A DNA stretch of 64,000 nucleotides. It comes from Paguma larvata (taxonomy: Eukaryota > Chordata > Mammalia > Carnivora > Viverridae). Position numbers and translations under genes: made by a program. Under the pieces are notes generated by a model. That model worked only from the letters and a program-made list of their open reading frames with translations, ran no database searches and had not been told where the DNA came from. This document shows, one piece after another, positions 1 to 13,896 of this stretch. Each line of letters opens with the position of its first letter. The first letter of the stretch is position 1. The DNA lies in NCBI GenBank assembly GCA_030068075.1, contig CM057824.1, forward strand, positions 130,934,414 to 130,998,413, given 5' to 3'.

Positions 1-899
1 TATATGTATATTTGCACTCACTCTGAAGTTTACTATATCTAGCAGAGTCATAGGAACTGTGACATATGAGACAAAAATTAAAAAACACAAACATGTAATG
101 CTAAAGTAATAGTAGCATATCTATTGGTCAGTAATTTGAATGAATTGATACAATCCTTTGACCACTTAGTGAATTAATAATTTGTGCATCTTTAGATTAA
201 AATAGCTTTGGAAGCAAATGATCGAAAAAGTGATAATTAAAGGAATTCCATACCCAAGCTATGTAGATGTAGATTACCAAGCAATGGAATTGCACACTTT
301 TCCTGTGTACCATATAGAAGATGTTGGAATTTTACTGACGCCTTATCCATCTCTTCCTATATTACAAGAAACATGCCTGGCTGGCTGTTTTGATCCGTAC
401 CTTGAGATAGCACTTTATGTATTTATTCACTAAGAGTATGCTTTTTTAGTACCTTCTCATAAAATTACAACACTCTGCCCTGAGGTATAATTATTTGACC
501 TCCTCTTATGCCTGCATATTTCAACACACAATTAGAGGCTTGATGAAAGCTGGTTCTCATCAATTTTATGTCTCCTAGCAAAGGTAGTATAATTTCCCAG
601 ATCGTCTCTACTTTCTGGGTCTTTAGCTCCACCAGATTTCTCTTTAATGATATTGTTCATAATTTTTCATTATCTAATGATTGATATACATCACTGTAAA
701 GATTCGTCACAGACCTATCTGATCCATAATTTTGGATTGTTTTTGAAGAAGAATATAATATAGAAATATAAGATTCTTTATCTTAGGATTTTTGACAAAT
801 TTCACACTGTACCTTGTCTTTTCCATAGTTTAGGGTGATAGCATGTTTCATTAATACCGTATTTGGGAACTGTTTTAATAAACCTTCTAGCTTTTGATT

Positions 900-977
900 A
901 TGTGTGTAGATGTGTGTATGTATGTATGTGTGTGTGCATGTATGTATGTATTTGTGTGTGTGTATATATATACATAT

Positions 978-1015
<38 letters not shown>

Positions 1016-1026
1016 ATGTATATATA
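900..1026. repeat. Compound TG/TATG/TA microsatellite
   Basis: Alternating purine-pyrimidine tract: (TG)n and (TATG)n pass into (CA)n and then (TA)n. The apparent open frames on both strands here are a product of the dinucleotide repeat. Confidence 0.95.
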
Positions 1027-1740
1027 ACATTTTTAACTCTCTTCCTCCTTGGCATTATTATCTTAATAACTTCTTTTAGATCCTTTCTGAAGAGTTCCTT
1101 CTCTTTAAATCAAGATTTCTAGCGATTATATAAAGTTTGGTTTGTATATGCAGTGTTTCTTTTAACTTGCCTATTCTTTATGGAAGGTTATTTACTATAA
1201 AACAAGAAAAATCCAAACCAAAAAAAAAGCAGGTCAATGGCATTGATATAGTTGTTACATACAGTTTTAATTTTTAGCCATCTCTTGGAGGCAGGTTATT
1301 TTCATGTCTGTGTAACAAAATGACTTGATGAAATTGTGGTTTATGGTGTTTTGGTGCATGATGCATAGTTTTAGGTTTATGTTCATGCCTTATATAAAGC
1401 ATTTCCAATAAACATACACTGCTTTCATTTAAGATAGTTGTGTTAATTATATATGAGCTATACAGTATGAAAAGAGTCCAAAGTATAGCTATATGGATAT
1501 ATCTTTTACCTCCCTCAAACTTCAACCCAATATGTGGTTATAATCATGGATATAAGTGTATTAATCACTCAGCATAGCTCTCTATTCATAAAGGAGCATA
1601 TATTTGTGATAATACTAGGGACACATATAATAATAATTTTATACATTTAAAATTTCTTTTTATCCAATGATGTAGATATTTGACTATTTATTTGTCATGA
1701 TGTGATTTTTTAAAAAGAAGGAAAAACAATCACATATATT

Positions 1741-4700
1741 GCCAGGTCTTTTTTCCTTTCCATTTTTTGTTTGTTTGTTTGTTTCAAGTTTTTATTCACA
1801 TTGTAGTTAGTTAACGTATAGGGTAATACTAGTTTCAAGAATAGAACTTAGTGACTCATCACTTACATATAACACCCAGTAGTCATCACAAGAGCCCTCC
1901 TTAATACCCATCATCCATTCAGCCCATCCCCCACCTACCTCCCCTCCAGTAACCCTCAGTTTGTTCTCTACAGTTAAGAGTCTGTTATGATTTGCCTCTC
2001 TCTCTTTCTCTTTTATTTCCCTCTATGTTCAATTGTCTAAATTTTTCCCATGGTTGATTTCAAGTTTCATAGCGTTGTGATCTGAAAATATGCATGGTGT
2101 AATCTCGTTCTTTTTGTACTTTTTGAGGCCTGATTTGTGACCCTATATGTGATTTATTCTGGAGGATATACCATGTATACTTGAAAAAGAGTGTGTATTC
2201 TGCTGCTTTAGGATATGATTTTCTGAATATATCTGTTAAGTCCATCTGGTCCAGTGTGTCATTCAAAGCCATTGTTTCCTTATTGATTTTCTGCTTAGAT
2301 GTGCTGTTAATTGCTGTAAGCAGGTGTTAAAGTCTCCTACTATTATCGTATGATTATCAATGAGTTCCTTTATGTTTGTTGTTGTTTTATATAGTTGGGT
2401 GGTCTCAAGTAGGGGACATAAGTATTTATAATTCTTAGATCTTCTTGTTGGGTAGAGAACCCTTTATTATGATATAGTACCCTTCTTCATTTCTTATTAC
2501 ATTTTTTGGTTTAAAATCTTATTTGATATAAGTATGGTTACTCCAGTTGTCTTTTGAAATCCATTATCATGATAGATGATTCTCCATCCCCTCACTTTCA
2601 GTCTAAAAGGTGTCTTTAGGTCTAAAATGAGTCTCTTGTAGGCAGCATAAAGATGGGTCTTATGTTTTCTATTCATTCTGACACTCTTTGTCTTTTGATT
2701 GAAGCATTTAGTCCACTTACATTCAGAGTGATTATTGATAGATATGAATTTAGTTACGTTGTATTACTTCTTGAGTTCTTTGTTTTTTACTAGTCTTTGT
2801 TACTTTTGGTTTTCCTTCCCACTACAAATAGTCCCCTTTAATGATTCTTAGAAGGGTGGTTTAGTGGTCACAAACTCCTTCAGTTTAGGAAAATCTTTCT
2901 CTCTCCTATTCTGAATGACAGCTTTGTTGGGTAGAGTATTCTTGGGTGCATAGTTTTCCTATTCAGCACATTGAATGTATCATGCCACTCCATTCTGTTC
3001 TGCCAAGTTTCTGTGGAGAGGTGCTGCTCACCTTATTTGTCTTCCCTTTTAAGTTAGAAATTTCTCTTCTCTTGCTTCTTCTTTTAGGAATTTTTTCTCT
3101 TCTCCATATTTTGCAAATTTAACTACAATGTGTCTTGGTGTTAGCTGGCTTTTGTTCATTTTGATGGGAGTTCTCGGTGCCTCCTGCATTTGGGTGTCTA
3201 TTTCCTTCCCCAGATTAAGGAAGTTTTCAGCTATAATTTCCTCAAATAAACCTTTTGCTTCTCTTTCCCATTCTTAATCTTCTCGGATTCCTATGGTACA
3301 AATGTTATTACATTTTATGAAGTCACTGAGTTCCCTAAGTTTACATTCTTGATCCAATATTTTTATTTCCCTCTTATTTTTAGCTTCTTTATTTTCCATA
3401 ATTTTATCTTCTCTATCATTTAATAGTTCCTCTGCTTCTTCCATCCTTGTGGTCATTACATCCAGTTTTGCATCTCAGTTACAGCATTTTTATTTCAGCC
3501 TGACTAGATTTTAGGTCTTTTACCTCTGCAGTAAGTGACTCCCTAGTGTTTTGTATGCTTTTCTCAAGCCCAGTTAGTGTCCTTATGGTTCATGTTTTAA
3601 ATTCTGGATCGGGCATATTATTTACATAAGTTTTGATTAGATCCCTGGCCATAAGCTTTTCTTGTTCTTCCTTTTGGGATGAATTCCTCCGTCTTGGCAT
3701 TTTGCCTAGGTCTCTGTCTTCTTCTCTGTGTTAGGAAAGCCTGTTATGTTTCCTGCTCCTGAGAGTAATGTCTTCATTAAGAAGAGGTCGTATATTCTCC
3801 AGAGCCTGGTACTTCAGGAAGTGTCTCTTGTGTCTACTCTGTGCCCTCTGCTATGTGTTTTGGCTGCTCTTTCCCTCAGGTCAGTCCTCTGCAAGTTTCT
3901 CCTTGCCTGCAGTGGGGAGTGTTTGGATCTCGGACAGCATGTGGTGAGTTTTAACTAGGTGTTCTCTGGTCTTCTTGCTAAAAGACACCTGATTCATTTG
4001 ACATGGTGTGTGAGGAGAGGGGGGTGCTTGTGCTGGTCTTCTGGAGGAGGGGCCCGCTGTGCTGGTTCTCAGGCACACCTTGCCCCAGAGAAACATCACC
4101 AGCAGAGTGCAAGGAATGAGGCTTGGTGTAAGTTTAGGCCGCCAGTGCTGTTGCTGTGCTGCTTCCCGAAGTTAGTTTATGCTGGGGGGCAGGGGGCAGA
4201 AACGTCACCAGCTAGCTCTTTTGTCCCTGGAGGGACAATGTCACCTCTCCCTGATGTGCTTCAAGAAGAAGGAAATTTCTCTCCCCGTTCTTCTCAGGGG
4301 ATCCTCAGATCTCACTGTCTGTTTCCAGGCTATCTTCACTCCTTCTCCATAGGAGCACTGTAGACCCTCAGGGCTCCACACCTGTCACTTCACGGACCTC
4401 TAAAACCCCAGTATTTGAGTCCTACTGATTGTAAAAACTCCCCATAATTACCTACCTCTTTTTCCCAGTAACAGCTTTGGAGAAGTGTTTTCCTTGTGTG
4501 ATTCCCTATGAAGTCCTCTCTCTCACCTCTTTCTGTGAACTGGGCTCTCTCCACTCGGCACCACCTGTGATCTACTTCCCCCCTAAACCACGTCTCTGCA
4601 CCTAGTACCTTCCATGATGTGGCTTCTTCTCTCCCTCTAGTTGTGCAATTTGTTCTGTCAGTCCTTCACGTCGATTTCTTGGGTATATACAATGATTTCA

Positions 4701-4788
4701 TTTTATATAGCTGTGTTCAATGGATGGGGCGAGGCCAAGGGCCTCCTACTATTCTGCCATCTTAGCTTCTCCTGGCTAGGTACTTTTT
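1741..4788 (-). mobile_element. Carnivore L1 LINE, antisense, both ends present, most of ORF2 missing
   Basis: Reads 5' to 3' on the minus strand. The L1 5' end lies at about 4774 (complement of 'ggagaagctaagatggcag'), followed by a 5' UTR. ORF1 starts at complement 3700 (peptide MPRRRNSSQKEEQEK) and meets a stop after about 36 codons; a decayed coiled-coil part lies at 3456-3274. ORF2's endonuclease region follows at about 2760-2060; peptide DLTDIFRKSYPKAAEYTLFF matches L1 endonuclease. The 3' UTR then starts directly at about 2040 and ends at the A-tail (T-rich, 1757-1785), so about 3 kb coding for reverse transcriptase and the C-terminus is absent. Likely target duplications are 'gccaggtctttttt' (1741-1754) and 'gctaggtacttttt' (4775-4788), imperfect with age. 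Not functional. Confidence 0.85.
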
Positions 4789-5479
4789 AATTTGTGGTAT
4801 CAGTCTGATAAAAATGATGCCGTTAAGTGTATTGTGTTGTGTACTATGAGAATTCTTATATCTATGACAAAAAGTGGTCACTAGAGGTTAAATACATTGC
4901 ATTTTCTGGTGTTAAGTGTGGCATTAGTGACCATTTAGAGTACTTGTTAGAGCTTCTCTTTTATAATGGATAAAGAAGGGCTCGATTTATACTCTGACTT
5001 TAAACAATGACGACAAACACAATTTATAACGTTATGGGCAGCACATTGATCCCTGAGAGAAGAGAAACAAATGATGTGAGTCCTATGATTGCTCGTGACT
5101 AATGTCTGAAGGAAATTTCCAGGCTACAGCAAAGAGATGAACAGTCTGGTTGTTTCTCTTTGTTGAGGAGACAGTGTTCTGAGTATGGGTGATCTAAGGT
5201 GCTAGAAATCTCTCTCCTAGAGCGGAGAGAGCTCTGTGGAGAAGAGAGATATTCACACAGACAGCTCCAGAGATCTTCAGCACTCTTCCCAAGAGTCTTC
5301 AGCTGAAGACACCAATAGGTGTGTGTGTGGGAGGAGACTATTCACAGCCATAGAAAGAACCACTGGTATATTGAACAATGTAGCTTTGGTAGTGTAGCCA
5401 AATTAGTCCTGAACTTAAGATTGCTTCCAACTCCCCTAGCAAAGTTCACAATTCTCAAAATAATAAAATTCTTTCAATG

Positions 5480-5910
5480 GAATTTAAGAGTGTCTCAGAG
5501 AAGACACCAAACATATTTAAAAGAATAAAAAAAAATACTGCAGTCAAAATGCCTAGCATCCATATAATTATGATATGCAAGGTGCACAAAAATACGATTC
5601 ATAGTAAGAAACAACAAATCAATCAATAGCAACAGATCCATTAATGACACAGAAGATAGGAGATAGAAGCATTCACATTTGTATTTTTTACACATACTGC
5701 ATATACTGTATAAAAGAAAAATGTACATAATAAGGAGAGACATGGAAGATAAAACAGATTAAATAAATTCTACAGATTAAAAATGTCTGAAGTAAAAAAA
5801 AAAGGCATGGGATTAACAGCAAATTAGATACTACAGAAGAAAAGATTAGTGAAATCAAAGAACAATATAATTTATTCAAATGAATATGGCAGGAAGCAAA
5901 CTGATATATA
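5480..5910 (+). mobile_element. Ancient L1M/HAL1-like 5' UTR or ORF1 fragment
   Basis: Text such as 'tgcctagcatccatataat', 'atgatatgcaaggtgcac', 'aatcaatcaatagcaacaga' and 'acagcaaattagatacta' resembles the leader and ORF1 region of old mammalian L1 or HAL1 elements in sense orientation. Recognised from recalled consensus only. Confidence 0.45.
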
Positions 5911-6642
5911 TTCTTTAAGCAGTTCCTGTCTTTTTTTTTTTTTTTTTTGCTTTTGCTTTAAGTACTAACCAGAAAAGACCAAAGATAGGGCCTTAATTTG
6001 TTCCATTAGATAGAACAAAGAAAAAATGTCCCCCAAATATTTTTAGTTTCTTCATGCTGCAGTGGGGAAAAAAACCCATTATAGAATATCTTGCCAGGAT
6101 CATATAAAGATGTACTAATAGAAAATATAATGACTATAGTTAGCCCTTATTGAATATATATACTTTATGTCAGGACTTTTTTTTATCACAACAGGTTTTG
6201 TTTTTTTTTTTAATTCAACATTATTGTACTACTTCTGTGTAGTGTTGTGCTTCTTGCTTTTAAAACATCTTTTATTTGTCTGCAGTTTGAAATAGATTAC
6301 CATACTTCTTAAACTGGTTACATCAACTGATTATAATAACATTTCTCATGTACCTAGAACTAAGCTTGCATAATCTAATGCAGTTCTAACCAGGTGGGGA
6401 AAACAACAAAGACTAAATGCTGTGTATCATTCAACTTGTACTTAATAACTCTAACAAAAGAAATGACATTGAAATGTCAGTGGCTTTCAATTAAAAAACT
6501 TTATGTGTTTTTAAGTAGGTTGCAGCAGCATGCTCTGGACTTGAATTTGGGTTCTGGTCTACCAGAACTGTTGTGACAGTTTAGGAAATGGTCTAAAGGA
6601 ACAGATCCATCTTGATCTGGCTGTTTAAAATTTCCCATGGTA

Positions 6643-6750
6643 AGCGATGAACCATTAGAATGTACTCCAAGAAACCAATAGCACACTGTACACACTGTAT
6701 TTTAGCCATTTTGATAATAAATTATATCAAAAAAATTAAAAAAAATTTCT
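6643..6750 (+). mobile_element. L1 3'-terminal fragment
   Basis: 'agcacactgtacacactgta', 'ttttagccattttgataata' and 'aattatatcaaaaa' match the end of the carnivore L1 3' UTR and its A-tail, in sense orientation. The same motif ends the L1 at 40.7 kb. Confidence 0.65.
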
Positions 6751-8404
6751 AATGGTAAAATGTATGATTTAATTAAGAACAAGGACAAATGGAGATAGTA
6801 TAATAAATCTCATGTGTCTATTGCTCATCTTTGACAGTTATTAATATTATGCTATTCCAATTCTAGTATTTTTGATACTGTGCTTCATCTCTTTCCAGTA
6901 GGCTATCTTCTTGTGAGATAGCAGGGCATTTTAAATTTTGGATTAAAAAAAAAAAAAACATGGAACCCGATGACCTATGGCTTCTTCAAAACCTTGAAAT
7001 CATGGAATGCATGCTTATTAGCATGTACTCACATTACTTTCAGAGCAGTATAATTTAATAACATGTTATCAGTGTTCACGGGGTAAGTTCAGTTATCGGG
7101 CAGACGTCATTGCAACACATCTGAGCGTGTTGTAATAAATGTTGACTAAGAGGTTTAGAGTATATCACGTGCCTCATTTTTTCACATCTCTTTTTTGTCT
7201 TCTTATGGTTGTGTAACATGAAACTAAATTTTACATCAACAGAGATATAAGTTTAAGTATGAATATCTTCTTGGCTTCTTTATTTCTTATTGACATTTTA
7301 AATAATCAGTTGTTCTTACATTTCTTATTTTCCATTAAAGGATACATGCCAACAAAATGGGAATTCAGAAATGACAGTTATCATCCTATTTTTCTTGGTT
7401 TCTTAGCCTTGGAAAAAGCACTGGAATTTTACATACAATAATGATTTAATCAGTGGTATTTTCTCGGTCCTGACTTTCTAGGCTAGCCCCATACTTATAA
7501 TTACTTAAAATCACATGTTCTGAATTTTCCGAACAACTCTGATATCAACCATTTGTTTTATTATCTTCAGATTTGATTAAAATTGCACCTACAATTACAC
7601 AACAACAAAAAAATAAGTGTCTTGTCGCGCATAGTAGCCAACAGTTAGGCCAGAATTATGGTTAGCCATACTACAAGCATATTCCCCTTGAGTCTAATTT
7701 ACTTTCTTAGAGCTCCAACCACAATGAATAACCATAATAAGTAATAGTAATATCATAGACATGAGGTCAGAACACTTTAGATCACTTTGACTAGTATAAA
7801 TTTGAGGGAGGTAATGCATAATCATTGGGATCTTAAAAATTTAAAACCACTGAATGGTATCATAGAGTTCATACCAACATAAAAACTCCAAGACTGATCT
7901 TTGACACCAAAGTCATGACATTTGAACAGGGAAGGTCATTCTAATGAAGATCAAGGTCAAGGATACATGCAAGCCATCCACAAGCGGAATAGCAATTATG
8001 GACAAATTCAATATCTAGAGTTTTATTAGTGGCATTATGGATGTAATAAAATATAAATCCCATCATTCAGTAATTTAATTATTTATATGTGAAATGTTTT
8101 ATCATTTATCAATCAGTAGAAAATTTATTCTTCTATAGTAGTTTTTTTACTAATTTTAATTTTGTTCCTTAATGAATATATCACATTTTATTGACTAAAT
8201 ATTATAAATTCTTGGGATATAGTTCATGGGATTGTGAAAAAAAAAAACCTAGCAGCAGTAAAACACTGGTGAGTAAGAAGAAGATAGGAGAGTTACTATT
8301 TCTGTTTGAGACAGAATGCCTTCAGCTATCACAAGGAAATGTATGTTGTATAAGCTCATATATTTATCACTTAGATCTGGATATCAGATGTTTTATACCA
8401 ATTT

Positions 8405-8630
8405 ATTTATCATGTACTAATAAAAGTTCTGCACAGATATCCACTCATTTAATCTGCATAGCCATGCTATGAATGTTGCTTTCTTATTCCCATTTTGCAG
8501 AGAGAGAAACTGAGGTACAGCAAAGTTAAGTAGTTAACTCCAGCTCACAGAGGTTGGAGGAAGCACAGCTGGGATGTAAACACCCTAGTCTGTTTCTGCA
8601 GTCTACAGGTTTAGCTGCTGTGTCAGGCTA
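8405..8630 (+). mobile_element. MIR SINE
   Basis: Contains the MIR core in sense order: 'actcatttaatctgcatagc', 'cattttgcagagagagaaac', 'tgaggtacagcaaagttaag' and a closing 'cacagctgggatgtaaacac'. Diverged, as expected of a pre-eutherian element. Confidence 0.75.
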
Positions 8631-9294
8631 ATGTTGGCAGCACATCCAGGCAGTAACATCAAATAAGCAGGTCACATTATCAAAGCCATTATTTTGAGAG
8701 TTGTTAGTTGGAACCTGACTTATATAATTTCTTAAAATTAAAATCTCTGAAAAGCTTATTCTTTCACTTTATATCATTGTCTCATTTAATATCATTTCAA
8801 TTTTAAATATCAGTTTTAAAGTACTGAATATATATTGTGGAACAGAATGTGAGCCAGTCACTAAAATATGGGCACATATAGTAAGCTATGAATATATACG
8901 TACATATATATAATTCTATAGGCATGCAATAGTTTACTAATGCTAAATAACACTTTCCATCCTGGGGTCTGTGACAGGAACCTGGAAACACTCTTTTCCT
9001 CTTTTCTTTCATCACCACCTCCCATCCAAACATTCACTAAACACTGTTGATTCCTTTCAACATTTTCTAGAATTTATTCACTTCTCTCCGTCTCCAGCAC
9101 CCCTACCTTTCCCCAACACCTTATCAGTGGAGTGTGTTTCCTATGGGCCTCCCATCCCCCTCTTGAATTCATTGTTCACCCTGCAGCAGGAGTGATTTTT
9201 TTTTTTTCAAATAACAAATGCATTTGTCTTCTAAGCCTAAAACCTTTCATGTTCTTTTCCAATTGCTTATAGAACACCCAAATCCCTTCCTTTG

Positions 9295-10110
9295 TCTTAA
9301 ATCTTAACTCTTTTATTTACAAATAATTCACATAGGATAAAGTTCACTCATTAAAATGCACAATTAAATGCATGTTAGTATCTTTGCAGAACTGTGCACC
9401 TATCCACAAAATCGATTTTGGAGTATTCTCATCATCTCAAGAAGAAATCCCTTCTCTTTTGGCCATCACTCCCAGTCTCCTCATACCACCAGCCAGCCCT
9501 AGGCAACCACGGATATACTTCTGAATCTATAAATTTCTCCATTCTGGAAATTTCATATACTTGGAGGCATTCAATATGTGGCCTTTGTTACTAGCTTTTC
9601 TTCACTTAGCCAAATGTTTTCAAGGTTCATCCATACTGTAGCTTATGTAAGTACTTTATATTTACTGCCATATAATGTTCCATTGTATAAAAATATCACA
9701 TTCTATGTATGCAGGCATTAATAGATGGACAGTGTGTTGCTTTAACTTTTTGGTTTTATTAATAATTCTGTTGTGGATATTCATGTATAAGGTTATGTTG
9801 TGGGCATCTATCTTTAATTCTCTTGGGAGTGTAATTGCCGAGTCATATAATAACTCTGTGTTTAACATTCTGGGTAACTGTCAGACTTTTTATCCAGAGC
9901 ACCTGTTCCATTTTTATAGTCTCACCCACCAGCACTGTGTGAAAGTGCCTATCTGTCCATAGCTTCGCCAACACTATTATCCATCTTTTTTATTACAGCC
10001 AGCCCTGAGAGTCTGAAGTGGTATTATGGTATTGGTGGGCATTTTCATGGTAGCTAAAGATTTTGAGCATCTTTTCATGTCCTTCTTGATCTTCTCTTGA
10101 CTTTTGAGGC
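9295..10110 (-). mobile_element. Ancient L1M-family LINE fragment, antisense (3' UTR and ORF2 end)
   Basis: Diagnostic blocks in antisense order: 'caaataattcacatagga', 'ggcaaccacgg', 'caatatgtggcctttgtta', 'tgttttcaaggttcatccat', 'atgttccattgtataaaaat', 'aattctcttgggagtgtaat', 'cagcactgtgtgaaagtgcc' and 'attttgagcatcttttcatg'. Open frames inside it are by chance. Confidence 0.8.
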
Positions 10111-10174
10111 TTGTGATGGCAGCCTGGTCCCTCTGCGGACACTTTGTCTCACCTCTCTCCACTGTATATTGAAT

Positions 10175-10715
10175 ATTCCAGTTCTAGTGAGCTTCTGTCA
10201 TCTTTTTGAATGTGCCATTTTCCCTTCTAGTTCAGGTCTATGTAGTTCCCATTTCCTTCCTACCTTCCCCTCTTTGTTGCTTGGCCAGAGCTGACTTCAT
10301 GAATGTACGATGTGCATAATTGCGTAGAGGCTGACACTCGAAAGGGCCCTATATTTGCTTCAATATATTGCTGTGGTTGCCTTGAAATTCATGATAATTA
10401 TTGGACAAGAGACCCCAGATTTCATTTTGCAGTAGGTCCTGCAAATTATGTAGCCATTCTGGTGCCTGTCTTATCATTATTACTTATCCTTCAGGTCTCA
10501 GTTTAGACAGAGACGCCTATGAGAAATTGTTCCCCCCACTCTGTAGACTGTATTATGTGTCTTCCTGTATTTCATCTATAGCAGCATGTATTATGGTCTG
10601 TCATTCTTTCCTTCTAAGCCGTTTGGCCTCTAAGACTAAAGGCTTTGTCTTTCTGATCTATTTTTATGTCCTCGGAAACCAACATAGTGCCTGTTACTCA
10701 GCCTTGGTAAGATAT
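10175..10715 (+). mobile_element. L2 LINE 3' region
   Basis: 'cttcaggtctcagtttagac', 'ctaagactaaaggctttgtc' and 'catagtgcctgttactcagc' follow the L2 3'-end consensus in sense order. Confidence 0.6.
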
Positions 10716-10769
10716 GTAGTTCAACTACGTAGTTGTGGCTCAGGCCATGGGCCATAGAGGGAAAGTAAT

Positions 10770-11010
10770 TCCAAACATGAACTCCAGGGCCAGACAGCCT
10801 CGACATTCAGTCTTATCATTTGTAAGCTGTGTAGAAACTGGGTATTTAATGTTTTTGTTCCTCAATTTCCTCATCTTTAAAGCAAGGATAATATTAGTCC
10901 AAGTCGCATAATAGTATTACTGGCATTATTTAGGATTAAGTGAACTAATAAATGTAAAACATTAAAAAAAAATCTAACTACCATTTACTGTATTTGTTAC
11001 CTGCTATCAT
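10770..11010 (-). mobile_element. MIR SINE, antisense
   Basis: 'gccagacagcctcgacattc', 'ttgtaagctgtgtagaaact', 'cctcaatttcctcatcttta' and 'aggattaagtgaactaataa' are the reverse complement of the MIR core in the expected order. Confidence 0.7.
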
Positions 11011-11100
11011 TGTTATATTCAGTTTCTATTTGTTGAATAAATTATTGACTCTATATACAAAGAGAAAAGAAGGGCACTAGAACCTAATGAAAAACTATGC

Positions 11101-11331
11101 AAGAAGTTATATTGTACAGGGGTGCCTGGGTGACTCAGTCAGTTAAGCATCAACTCTTGGTTTTGTGAGTTCAGAGCCTCACGTTTGGCTCCATGCTGGC
11201 AGCGCCGAGTCTGGTTGGGATTCTCTGTCTCCTTCTCTATCTGCCACTCCCCACTTCCCACTCACGGTGTCTCTGTCTCTCTTAAAATAACTAAAGAAAC
11301 CTTAATTTTCTTTAAGAAGTTATATTGTACA
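11101..11331 (+). mobile_element. CAN-SINE (SINEC_Fc-like) with perfect 18-bp target duplication
   Basis: The tRNA-like head starts at 11119 ('ggggtgcctgggtgactcag'), followed by the CT-rich part and a short A-rich tail. It is flanked by exact copies of 'aagaagttatattgtaca' at 11101-11118 and 11314-11331, so the insertion is clean and complete. Confidence 0.93.
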
Positions 11332-12030
11332 TATTACTCTTCCTCACATGAATTTGCAATGCTAGGAAGAAGGTAAATTGTACAAAAGTTCAGTTTATGA
11401 AACCAAAATAGGAAGAAAATTAGGAAACTGAGAACAAGCCCTGAGGAAAGAGAAATTAATGCTAAGAGCAAGAATAGGGATCTTATAAGGAGGGAAGGGA
11501 ATCTTTCTGTTTAAAATTCTTTACAGAAACTATTCAACTGAGCACAATGTTAATACAATTTTAGGAGGTGAGTTTGGGTAAATTAATGCCAGTAACCTTT
11601 GCGAAGTGTTTTCTTGTTGATATAATTAGCATTTATGCTTTGATATTACCTGGAAGTATTTGAAGTTGGGTTTAATTTATAGTCAGCAGAGATACAATGA
11701 CATTGTGAACAGGCAAACAGAATGTATAATAAAGGGGTGCATGTTTTCTATATGTTTACATTTGTCTTGGGTTAAACATGCTGTCTCTGTTTGCCCGTCC
11801 CAACATCTGGAGATCACATATGCCCTTACACTCTTCTCTGTGCCTGCGGGTGTTGCTCAGTGGGGGCACAGGCTTGGATTTGTCTCTGCAAAGCTGCTCC
11901 TCTTTCACTATTTACAGTTCACAGTCCACACCTCCGTTGTTTTCAGGGAACATGCCTGTGACTCTACCCTACCCTTCCATTTACTCATCCAAGATGAAAT
12001 TTTGGTGTTCCTACATGGTACCTTTCGGTA

Positions 12031-12247
12031 TATTTGTATTATTTTTTAATGTTTATTTATTTGAGAGAAGAAAGAATGCAAACAGAGTAGGGGCAGAGAG
12101 ATAGGGGAAACCCAGAATCTGAAGCAGGCTCAGAACTGACAGCATAGAGCCCGGGAACAGGCTCGAACTCACAGACCCACAAGATCATGACCACAAGATC
12201 ATGCCTAACCAACTGACCAGCCAATCACCTCTATTTGTATTATTTTT
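12031..12247 (-). mobile_element. CAN-SINE, antisense, 16-bp target duplication
   Basis: Antisense order: 'ttaatgtttatttatttgag', a GA-rich part, 'caggctcgaactcacaga' and a degraded head ending near 12231. Direct repeats 'tatttgtattattttt' are at 12031-12046 and 12232-12247. An internal short duplication, 'ccacaagatcatg' twice, sits at about 12176-12205. Confidence 0.92.
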
Positions 12248-13800
12248 AAAAATTGATATCTGTTGTACTTTAATTTCCCAAAGGGTAAAAATTGCTCAGT
12301 TTTGCTCAGTATGTTTCCCCAGTGCCAGGGTGCTTCTTGTAGAACAATTGCACAAGAAAACAATTGCTGAGTAACTAAGTGACATGACTCACAAATCTCC
12401 CAAAAGCCCAAAGGGGTCGGTGACTCTAAAACTTGTCAAAGACATCAGTGTAAAGAAGAAGAAAGATTGGGAATACTGCCCCCTCAAAGATGTTCTATAC
12501 TACAGTTGGGTTCTAAAGTTGGCAATAAATGTCTAGTCGGGTAAGGTTACAAACACAACTAATAAACAGGATACATTCTATAATTTCAAATATCCAACAA
12601 TTAATATTGGCAACAAAATATTCATGTTGGAATTAAACTCCAGAAGGTAGTTATCACAATGAAATCTTATTAAATGATTCTAGAAAGGTAAGTAGACTCT
12701 ACAAACAAAACCATTTTATAAAAATATTGAAATACTATTCAAATAAGCAGTTCTTAACCTGACCTTCTAGAAAGGCAAAGAATATAACATTAAATCAAAT
12801 TTCAAAGAGTGCCGTTCTATAAAGGATTGGAATAATAATGTATAGTCAGGTACTTTACTTTCTAATCATCTTACTTAATGCAATGATAGAACCTGAAAAT
12901 ACTAGACGGACAGGTAATATGCCCATTAACCTGTCTCAATCAAATATCAGATGTCCTAAATGAATCTTCAGTAGGTGGTGAATCAAAGCCAAGATATAAA
13001 TTAATTTTCTTTCAGAAATTTGTAATACCTTTTTGTGGCACGGAGAGAAAGATGTCCTTTGAAATGTTAGATATGAGAAGGAATGACTTTGGTCTCCTAG
13101 TATAAGTATTTGAGACAAATGGATATCGTAATTATTATAGAGCCAACGTCAAGACTGAAAGTGACTTATGATTTCCCTGGGAATCACACGCCTTCCCAAA
13201 GAAACTCTGTTCTTCCAGATTTTCTGTTAATAACTTCAGGTACATTGGAAATAACTTTTCAATTTCCACATCTTTACTAATATCATACTAGTTTTACAAA
13301 CACCAGTAGTTTTTCACAAGTCAAAAACCGTATCATTTACAATAGGAAATAACAAGAGGACGTGTTTATTTTCAAAGGAGGTATATTTGCCTTTCAATTC
13401 TGTGAAAGAACAGTATTTTTCCTAATAGAAAAATGAAGAATTTGTTTTGCATCATTAATAAGCAGTTTTATCACAGTAATAAAGATAAGTGCAAGTTTTA
13501 CCCATAGTAAATACTAATAATAGTAGATAATAGCTCGAGGAATATTTTTCCTTTACTCAACTACATGTCCGTTTTCACTATAACTTAATTTTCTTTGTAA
13601 GATATTAGAATATAATGGTTCTGTCCTTGGTACTAGTCCAGGTGACTTTAACATAAAGTACCATAAAAATAAAAATGTTCTCACATTTGTTCAACTATAA
13701 TATCACCCTACAGGATGAATTCCGAAGTTCCAATAAGGTTAGAAAAAGTAGTGTGTCCTAAGAAAAGCACAGAGTTCAAAGTAGTAATTATAAGTAATTA

Positions 13801-13814
13801 CTCTCTTTCTCTCC

Positions 13815-13896
<82 letters not shown>

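Noticed and set aside
783..1055. Tyr/Ile/His-rich frames on both strands
   Set aside because: Products of the TG/TA microsatellite.
3274..3456. Coiled-coil-like 60-codon minus-strand frame
   Set aside because: It is a decayed piece of L1 ORF1.
3959..4363. 134-codon open frame on the + strand
   Set aside because: It lies in the antisense of the L1 5' UTR and has no recognisable domain.
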